From the NCBI GenBank assembly GCA_937899305.1, contig CALDJV010000541.1, positions 1 through 7,286 on the forward strand: DNA of 7,286 nucleotides. The letters are read 5' to 3'. Origin of the DNA: an uncultured Cytophagaceae bacterium (GTDB taxonomy: Bacteria; Bacteroidota; Bacteroidia; Cytophagales; Microscillaceae). The position numbers were made by a program, and so were the translations under genes. The notes beneath the pieces are model-generated. The model saw only the letters and a program-made list of their open reading frames with translations. It searched no databases and was not told where the DNA came from. This document shows positions 1-5,564 of this stretch, one piece after another. Within the stretch, counting starts at the first letter, position 1, and each line of letters opens with the position of its first letter.

Positions 1-156
1 TTGGATTACTTTATTTTTTCCGTTTTACTAGGAATACTCATATGGTTTTCGTTTGCTGATAAAGCACTCGTGGGTATTTTACTGATGGTATTGGCTTTTT
101 GTATATCTCATAATCACCCGATTTTATTTTACCAAAACTTTTCTTTTATCATCTAG
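1..156 (+). CDS. C-terminal fragment of an unidentified integral membrane protein
   Basis: Frame 1 is open from the left edge to a TAG at 154-156, giving 51 residues. The peptide is very hydrophobic. It has two likely membrane-spanning stretches, roughly residues 3-19 (YFIFSVLLGILIWFSFA) and 22-36 (ALVGILLMVLAFCIS), separated by a short Asp-Lys turn, and it ends in an aromatic-rich tail. This pattern fits the end of a multi-pass inner-membrane protein. The start lies outside the window; the TTG at position 1 is only where the window was cut. The stop is followed 5 nt later by a terminator-like hairpin, which supports a real gene end. The gene converges on the protease gene. The family cannot be recognised from this fragment. 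It could also be a chance open frame in AT-rich DNA, but the length, hydrophobic pattern and adjoining terminator make a real gene more likely. Confidence 0.55.
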   Translation: MDYFIFSVLLGILIWFSFADKALVGILLMVLAFCISHNHPILFYQNFSFII

Positions 157-161
157 AAAAC

Positions 162-201
162 AAAAAAGAGTGACCTCAGGACTAGAGACCACTCTTTTTT
201 T
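162..201. terminator. Bidirectional intrinsic terminator between converging genes
   Basis: The arm AAAAAAGAGTG at 162-172 pairs perfectly with CACTCTTTTTT at 190-200 (11 bp) around a 17-nt loop, inside which CTC and GAG can add three more pairs. Read on either strand, the hairpin ends in a run of T, so it can stop transcription from both directions. It lies 5 nt past the stop of the + strand membrane-protein fragment and about 20 nt past the stop of the - strand protease. The GC core of the stem is short (GAGTG), so strength is uncertain. Confidence 0.8.
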
Positions 202-220
202 CAAAATACTGATGCTTTTC

Positions 221-2587
221 TTAGAGCTTTACTACTCTTTGCTGAAGAACTTGATCTCCAAACTTTACCAATAATATATAAGTACCCTGAGGTAATTTAG
301 ATATGTCTAATACTTGTTTAAATTCACTCTGTCTTTTTTCAGTAGTGAATGTCATCTGCGGATTCCCCAGCACATCTGAAAGAGAAACCGCTACCTCACC
401 CAAATAATTTGATTCAAAATTGATATTCACTTTATCCTGGCTTGGATTGGGAGTAATGCTCAATTCACGTGCAGTAAACTGACTACTAATACTGGTCACA
501 GTTGCTTTGTAAACAAGTGAAGTATTGCCCGCATTCAGATACTTGGTAGGATCACAAGAAAACTCTATTACTCGAAAATAATAATCTTTTGTAAAGTCTA
601 AATCTGCGATGAGTGTCGTGTTGGCTTCTCCTTTGAATATGGGGTAAGCCTCACCAATGGGGTTACTTTGCAAAAACCGGAAGCTTACTCCGTAGCCTTG
701 TCCATCTTGGGGTAGGTCAGCCGCAGTAAAGTCGCTCCCTTCTTTGGCCAACACCAAACGGCTTTCGCCATTACCATTGGTCCAGGTAAGCTTCAGGGTA
801 GTGGCATTCTCCTCAGTAACAGCCAGGCCACTCGCCAACGTGGTCGCACTTGGATTTGCAAACTCGGCCGATACGGTGTCGTTGGTAGAATTTGCATCTC
901 CGGTCAATCCTGTATACGCCTTAAATTTATAAGTTTTGCCCAATTCAACATCAAAGGATACTGATTCTTCGGCAGTTGAATTTCCGGTAAGTGATGCGAT
1001 GTTAAAACTTCCTGAGGTCACGGTGGTATTTCGCTCATCTTTTACTTCATAATTCAACGCAACATTTTGCTGATCCACCAGCGAGAAATTCTTCACTTGA
1101 ATCTTAAAAGTTGAATTTGTTCCTAAATCACAAACATTTTGGTCAGTAGTGATACTCAATACTCCTACATCGTCAATTGAAGTATTTGGGTCTACTCCAC
1201 TCAAGGTAGTTTGTCCAGTATTATCTGGATCAAGGTAAGGTTTTAACAATGACCAAGATTTAGATAATTTGCCATACCAGTTACCTCCACTCAAGTTATC
1301 ACAAGAGGAGCTCCCGCCAGTAAGCTGACCCAGTATACGTCCTTGATCATCTAACAAAGGAGAACCCGATGATCCTGGTTCGGTAGTTCCAGTTGTCCAA
1401 ATACACCCCCAAGCATTGAAAGCAGGTATTCTAATCGCTATTACACCTTGGCTATTGGTAAAATTTAACTGACTATCGTTTTCTGTAGTTCCAGCACTAG
1501 CCACTGATAGTTTCTTGATATCCCCTCTGGGGTGATGAATCCCTCTTACCGTGTTGGTAAGCACATTGTCGTTTGCGTTCCAACCATTATAGTATAAATC
1601 ATAGGTAGTGGGGAGGCTGTTTCCTTCGTTTAATAGCAAAAGCAACACATCAGTTCCCTCGGCCAACTCTTTCAACTCACACCCCACTACGGTTTGAGAT
1701 TCTGGCGAAACCGAAGGATTTCCACAATCAGCCGATTCAAAGTTAAAATAGAAAATCCATTGGTCGTAGTTTTGAGTAGCCCCATCTTGACAATGCCAAG
1801 CGGTCAAAAAGTAAGGAGTTCCATCGTTATTTACATTATTGATCAATGATCCAGTACACCAGCCACTTCCAGCGTCGCTTACAATTCCAATTCGCGCAAC
1901 CCCTTTCTTTTCGTCTTGTAAATTGCTTCCTTCGGTACAGTTTATATTGACATTACAATCGTCTGCATCACCCAACGGCAAGCCATTGTACAATCTATTT
2001 CCTTTTGGTTTCAAATGTTCTAACTTAAACTGATCAAAACCATAATCAATTCTATCAATGTGAATGATACCCTGCCCTCTTACGGCAGCAGGCTCATAGT
2101 ACTCAAATACGATGTGGTCTTTTAGAATGATTTCAGTCGAAAAACGTCCTGTTTTTTTATTATTCAAACTACTAAAAGCACCCAATACCTTGGTTCGGTC
2201 TTTACTATACAAGAAAAATCGCGCCCCTGGTGGCAAGAAGAACTGTTTATAACGTGCTTCTAGCGATAAGGCACCTTCCATAGACGTTTCTAATCGCCAC
2301 AAACGGTCTCCATTAGGAAGCACCGTCCACAATCCCGAATTTTCCAAAGAATAGTCTACCCAATGCGCCTTGGCATATAAATTACTCACGCCCTTCTTGG
2401 CAAACTCTTTCTTAATCGCCTCAATGTTTACTTTAGGCAATACCATTTGGGGTACGGATACCCTTTCATTTTGCTGGAAATGAGGAGAGAATGAGTAGGG
2501 CTTTCCTCCCAGGCTTACTTGGGCATTTGCTGCCCCAGGCCAAATGAGCCATATAATCAGTAATGGGATATATAATCTTAATTTCAT
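221..2587 (-). CDS. Secreted lysyl-endopeptidase-like serine protease with T9SS sorting domain
   Basis: This 788-residue protein is predicted to cut proteins outside the cell or on its surface. Residues 1-22 form a signal peptide, with likely cleavage after AANA. About 23-205 resembles a pro-region. About 206-455 is a chymotrypsin-fold (S1) domain resembling Achromobacter lysyl endopeptidase (API). The triad reads as His265 (TAWHC), Asp313 (GTDVLLL) and Ser407 (EPGSSGSP). All six API disulfide cysteines have counterparts: 211/429, 217/288 and 244/266. An IHHP motif lies at 350-353. About 470-580 looks like a CARDB-type beta-sandwich and 581-700 like a fibronectin-III module. Residues 706-788 are a type A T9SS tail (ITPNPSQDKV, DISKLPQGTYILLV, C-terminal VVKL), normally removed during export. 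The API lysine-pocket residues His210 and Asp225 align by eye to Thr423 and Asn436, so lysine specificity is doubtful. The ATG at 2585-2587 directly precedes the signal peptide. No Shine-Dalgarno is seen, as usual in Bacteroidota. The family call is firm; the substrate is unknown. Confidence 0.93.
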   Translation of the reverse strand: MKLRLYIPLLIIWLIWPGAANAQVSLGGKPYSFSPHFQQNERVSVPQMVLPKVNIEAIKKEFAKKGVSNLYAKAHWVDYSLENSGLWTVLPNGDRLWRLETSMEGALSLEARYKQFFLPPGARFFLYSKDRTKVLGAFSSLNNKKTGRFSTEIILKDHIVFEYYEPAAVRGQGIIHIDRIDYGFDQFKLEHLKPKGNRLYNGLPLGDADDCNVNINCTEGSNLQDEKKGVARIGIVSDAGSGWCTGSLINNVNNDGTPYFLTAWHCQDGATQNYDQWIFYFNFESADCGNPSVSPESQTVVGCELKELAEGTDVLLLLLNEGNSLPTTYDLYYNGWNANDNVLTNTVRGIHHPRGDIKKLSVASAGTTENDSQLNFTNSQGVIAIRIPAFNAWGCIWTTGTTEPGSSGSPLLDDQGRILGQLTGGSSSCDNLSGGNWYGKLSKSWSLLKPYLDPDNTGQTTLSGVDPNTSIDDVGVLSITTDQNVCDLGTNSTFKIQVKNFSLVDQQNVALNYEVKDERNTTVTSGSFNIASLTGNSTAEESVSFDVELGKTYKFKAYTGLTGDANSTNDTVSAEFANPSATTLASGLAVTEENATTLKLTWTNGNGESRLVLAKEGSDFTAADLPQDGQGYGVSFRFLQSNPIGEAYPIFKGEANTTLIADLDFTKDYYFRVIEFSCDPTKYLNAGNTSLVYKATVTSISSQFTARELSITPNPSQDKVNINFESNYLGEVAVSLSDVLGNPQMTFTTEKRQSEFKQVLDISKLPQGTYILLVKFGDQVLQQRVVKL

Positions 2588-3028
2588 TAAACTATAAATT
2601 ATTTGGTTATCGTGTCACGTAACAAAATTGGCGTTAGTTTATGCTTAAGCTAGATGACTTTTTGTGCAATGCTAATCAAAAAAGTGGTTTCGCCTTTTTA
2701 GATTTCAGCGAAAACGACTGTTTCTAGTCAATAATGGAGCGTTGGTTGAATTGTAACATCACTCAGAAGAAAAAAATTGAACTCAATGATCACTTGTTCC
2801 TGATTAAGAACTGGGGTGAATTGTCATTACTATTGTACAAGTAAGAAACCTATACAAAAGAGTAATTTGACGGGTGTAGGTATTTTAGTTACAATACAAC
2901 AATTTATCAAATATGGTTGCCTTTACAAGAGCATGGTACCCTTTGTTCTAATGATTTGCAAGGCCATCAATATTTGTTTGATACTGCATATTATACGTAG
3001 TTTACCCGCATATCAGATTTAAATTATC
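2588..3028. other. Intergenic region without a recognisable gene; leader of the protease gene
   Basis: This stretch of about 440 nt separates the protease start from the terminator of the upstream lipoprotein gene. It should hold the protease promoter, read on the - strand. I looked for the Bacteroidota pattern TTTG / TAnnTTTG. The nearest match is a CAATTTTG-like element on the - strand about 40 nt before the ATG, and it has no properly spaced upstream TTTG, so no promoter is called. A 68-codon + strand frame at 2816-3022 has no family resemblance and is treated as chance. A weak 6-bp stem (TTTCGC/GCGAAA near 2688-2715) has no T-run. No RNA gene, repeat or mobile element is seen. Confidence 0.6.
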
Positions 3029-3058
3029 AAAAAAATAGGGAAGCGTTTGCTTCCCTAT
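3029..3058 (-). terminator. Intrinsic terminator of the SusCD-lipoprotein unit
   Basis: Positions 3035-3044 (ATAGGGAAGC) pair perfectly with 3049-3058 over 10 bp around a 4-nt loop. On the - strand the hairpin runs straight into seven T residues (A-tract at 3029-3035 on the + strand). It starts 22 nt past the stop of the lipoprotein gene. This is a textbook Rho-independent terminator and marks the likely end of the SusC/SusD/lipoprotein transcript, so the protease further downstream probably has its own promoter. Confidence 0.92.
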
Positions 3059-3080
3059 CAATCTATTCAAAATACTTCGA

Positions 3081-3989
3081 TTACTTTTTGGTAAAGGTCA
3101 ATGTATATGCATTAGTGAACGCCCTTTCAGGGTCACCCGAAGTTGTATTGAAACCAACAACCTGTACATTCAAGGTAAAGTTTCCATTACAAGAAGTATA
3201 GGTTCCTAGTGGAGTAGTGCCTACATAGCCCAATGGCCTACCGCCACTAATAATTGTTGGAGTCATTTGTTGGGTAGGTACGGTCAACGTTGGGCTAGTA
3301 ATGTCTGGGCTGATATTTACCACAATGCTTCGTGCTCCAAAACCTCCGGTAGACAAACCTAACATATCCTCGATAGTAAGAGTATTGGTAGCACCATCAG
3401 CAGTTACAGTTACATCGTAACTATTTGGGAAACCACCAAATGGGTTGTCAGGATCGCTAACAGTATACGTTCCAGCAAATGTAGCGATATCAAATGCACA
3501 ATCATCGTCTCCAATGGTAAGCGCTACGAAACTGTTTCGGTTAGCCTCTCCTGGGAATCCAGCGTCTGAATTAGTAATCTTAAGCGTAATCACTTTGTTA
3601 CCATCAGCCGCAGCATTGTCGATGGTAGTGAAGCTAATTGTAGCACTGGCCGCTCCACTTGGAATTACCAATTTACCAGCCTCTCCATTACTTGGAGTAA
3701 TAGTTACAAACTGAGAAACATCTGAGATGGCAGAGTTGTCCTTCGAAAATACTCCAGTCACTTCATACGTAACATCCAAAGCAGCACTGAAATCGGTTGT
3801 ACCACGTCGAGTAATAGTAACCGTGGCAGTCGCAGCATTTTCTCCTGCTGATAATGTAGTATCCGAGGTAGTCAAAAATTGCCCACTTACAAAAGCCCTT
3901 TCTGGTTGTAAGTTCTCACAACTCATTAGTCCGAAAGAACTCATTAGAGCCAAGAAAAATATATATTTGAAAAATGTTTTTACTTTCAT
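3081..3989 (-). CDS. SusCD-associated surface lipoprotein with Calx-beta-like domain
   Basis: This 302-residue protein begins with a lipoprotein signal peptide. A basic N-terminus and hydrophobic core run to the lipobox LMSC, with Cys24 as the predicted acylated residue. About 40-163 resembles a Calx-beta-like beta-sandwich: a TVTITRRGTTDFSAALDVTY segment, then VTITPSNGE, a LVIPSGAASATISFTTIDN segment, KVITLKIT and finally LTIGDDDC. About 165-302 looks like a second all-beta domain opening with FAGTYTV and closing with AYTLTFTKK. Cys164 and Cys267 are the only cysteines after the lipid site and could bridge the start and middle of this domain. No catalytic motif is visible. The gene lies 122 nt downstream of the SusD gene on the same strand and is followed by a terminator, so it is probably the last gene of that operon. 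By position it replaces SusE/F-type surface binding proteins, so ligand binding at the cell surface is the likely role. That is inference from context; the ligand is unknown. Confidence 0.85.
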   Translation of the reverse strand: MKVKTFFKYIFFLALMSSFGLMSCENLQPERAFVSGQFLTTSDTTLSAGENAATATVTITRRGTTDFSAALDVTYEVTGVFSKDNSAISDVSQFVTITPSNGEAGKLVIPSGAASATISFTTIDNAAADGNKVITLKITNSDAGFPGEANRNSFVALTIGDDDCAFDIATFAGTYTVSDPDNPFGGFPNSYDVTVTADGATNTLTIEDMLGLSTGGFGARSIVVNISPDITSPTLTVPTQQMTPTIISGGRPLGYVGTTPLGTYTSCNGNFTLNVQVVGFNTTSGDPERAFTNAYTLTFTKK

Positions 3990-4026
3990 TTCAAAAATGA
4001 TTTAAAGTTCTTTGTTATGATTTGTT

Positions 4027-4092
4027 CATACTACCAGGTATTCTTTAGGTAATCAATACATCACCTAGTTTAGCAAAATACCGGGTAGTATG
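4027..4092 (-). repeat. Long imperfect hairpin between the SusD and lipoprotein genes
   Basis: CATACTACCAGGTATT at 4027-4042 is the inverted copy of AATACCGGGTAGTATG at 4077-4092, pairing at 15 of 16 positions (the single mismatch is 4036/4083). Inside the 34-nt loop a second stem is possible (TAGGT 4046-4050 with ACCTA 4063-4067). On the - strand transcript the structure begins 19 nt past the SusD stop and ends 37 nt before the lipoprotein ATG. No T-run follows it, so it is not a standard terminator. It could stabilise or process the SusC/SusD part of the message, attenuate transcription into the third gene, or be a small palindromic repeat element. The pairing is seen directly; the role is inference. 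Confidence 0.75.
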
Positions 4093-4111
4093 TGAATAAA
4101 TATGACACTAA

Positions 4112-5536
4112 TTACCAGTTAGGGTTTTGTGCAATATTTGGATTAGCTTGAATCTCAGCCAATGGTATTGGGAAAGTAAATCTAAAGTCACCTACTGCAA
4201 GAGAACAATTTGTTCCATTACAGTCGTTTCGGGTAACTGCCAAACCATTTCTTCTTAAATCATACCAACGGTGCCCTTCAAAACATAATTCACGGAATCT
4301 TTCAGCAATGATCCCGTTCAAAAGAGCAGCACCAGAGAGTGTTTCATCAGTATATCCTGTAATACGAGCCGTTCTCAAAGCGTTGTAGTCAGCCAAAGCA
4401 TTTGCTTCTTGGCTCGTACGGAAATACGCCTCAGCACGAATCAAATACATTTCAGCCGTTCTCAATACTGGAATTTGCGCCAAAGATGGACTAGTAGTGG
4501 TTCCCGCATATTTGAAAACAACTACTTCGCCCGCAGTTGCATTGTTTTGGAAGAACAAACCAGAACGCACATCGTTTGCTGGGAATGAACTTACCAAGTC
4601 GTTAGAAGGAGCCAAACGAGAGTTTTCATTGGCTGGTAAATACCAGGTATTACCAATGGCTACTCCACCAGCAGGTACTCCTAAACGGAAAATCATTCCA
4701 GCAGATCCACCAGATCCACCATTTTCCCAAGCAGCAGTGTAACCAGCTTGATCAGCTAAAGCAACTGCACCAATGGCTGCATTAGCCGAAGTGATGGCGT
4801 TGTTGTAATCGCCAGAATACAAATAAACTCGTGCCAACAAAGCATCGATACCAGCAGGGGTAAAACGAGTAATGTCGGTAGGTGATCCAATCAAACCTTT
4901 GGCAGCAGTGAGGTCGCTGATTACTTGCGTGTACACATCTCCAATGGTATTACGAGATGGTTTTTCTTCAGGTCCGAGTACCGAAGTTACTACAGGAACA
5001 CCTGGGTTACCCGCTCCGGCTGAAGTCTGATCAGGTTGACCAAAGTTTCTAACCAAGTCAAAGTGAGCCAAAGCACGAAGCGCCAAAGCCTCTGCTTTCA
5101 ATTGATCACGTTTCGCAGCGGTTTCATCATCAGCAGCTTGTAGCTCATAAGCATCAATACTTTCCAATACCGTATTGGCTCGGTTGATCGCTGAATAAGC
5201 CACGTTCCACATAGTACCAAATGCACCAGTAGTAGCTGTATAACCGTGGTTATACAAAAATTGACCAGCGCCGTTGTTTCCAGAACCAATCTTTACTTCG
5301 TCTGCTGGAAAACCACCAATAGACTGAATCGTTCCTCCATAGTATCCTAAAATACTACTATAACTACCCAAAACCGCGGTTTCGTAATCGTCCAAGCTCT
5401 GCAATGCTACTGAAGCATCCAAAATATCAGTAGGCTTCACGTCGTCAACAAATTGTTGACAACTCGTAGTTACCACTAAGAAAGCAGTGGTAACAAAAAG
5501 CATTAATTTATATGTATAATTTTTAACTATCTTCAT
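4112..5536 (-). CDS. SusD/RagB-family outer-membrane nutrient-binding lipoprotein
   Basis: This 474-residue protein is a SusD-like lipoprotein, the hinged lid that captures ligand above a SusC transporter on the outer membrane. The signal peptide leads to VVTTSC with Cys26 as the lipidation site, followed by QQFVDDVKP, which matches the usual SusD mature start (Cys, an aromatic, an acidic residue, then Pro). Family landmarks are the helical RALAHFDLVRNFG (154-166), a tetratricopeptide-like LARVYLYSGDYNNAI (234-248), the segment VLRTAEMYLIRAEAY (357-371), ERFRELCFEGHRWYDLRRNG (412-431), and the closing FPIPLAEIQANPN with terminal QNPNW. The length is within the normal SusD range. It lies 28 nt downstream of the SusC-like gene on the same strand, the standard arrangement. 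The first ATG gives the signal peptide directly. The binding-cleft sequence does not reveal whether the ligand is a glycan or a peptide. A short Gly-Gly-Ser repeat lies at 273-278. Confidence 0.95.
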   Translation of the reverse strand: MKIVKNYTYKLMLFVTTAFLVVTTSCQQFVDDVKPTDILDASVALQSLDDYETAVLGSYSSILGYYGGTIQSIGGFPADEVKIGSGNNGAGQFLYNHGYTATTGAFGTMWNVAYSAINRANTVLESIDAYELQAADDETAAKRDQLKAEALALRALAHFDLVRNFGQPDQTSAGAGNPGVPVVTSVLGPEEKPSRNTIGDVYTQVISDLTAAKGLIGSPTDITRFTPAGIDALLARVYLYSGDYNNAITSANAAIGAVALADQAGYTAAWENGGSGGSAGMIFRLGVPAGGVAIGNTWYLPANENSRLAPSNDLVSSFPANDVRSGLFFQNNATAGEVVVFKYAGTTTSPSLAQIPVLRTAEMYLIRAEAYFRTSQEANALADYNALRTARITGYTDETLSGAALLNGIIAERFRELCFEGHRWYDLRRNGLAVTRNDCNGTNCSLAVGDFRFTFPIPLAEIQANPNIAQNPNW

Positions 5537-5564
5537 TGTAAATTACTTTTTAAAACTAACAAAT

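Noticed and set aside
2614..2640. CAATTTTG on the - strand as the protease -7 box.
   Set aside because: It misses the first base of TAnnTTTG and has no TTTG at the expected distance upstream, so a promoter call is not supported.
2687..2716. TTTCGC/GCGAAA stem in the gap upstream of the protease.
   Set aside because: Six base pairs around a loose loop, with no T-run and no gene ending nearby; it is expected by chance.
2816..3022. A 68-codon + strand frame in the gap upstream of the protease.
   Set aside because: It has no family resemblance, signal peptide or promoter. Its end runs almost into the terminator of the opposite-strand gene. A chance frame in AT-rich DNA is the simpler explanation.
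4703..4720. Tandem 9-nt repeat (AGATCCACC twice) inside the SusD gene.
   Set aside because: It encodes a Gly-Gly-Ser pair in what is probably a surface loop. Two in-frame copies are too few to suggest a phase-variable tract.
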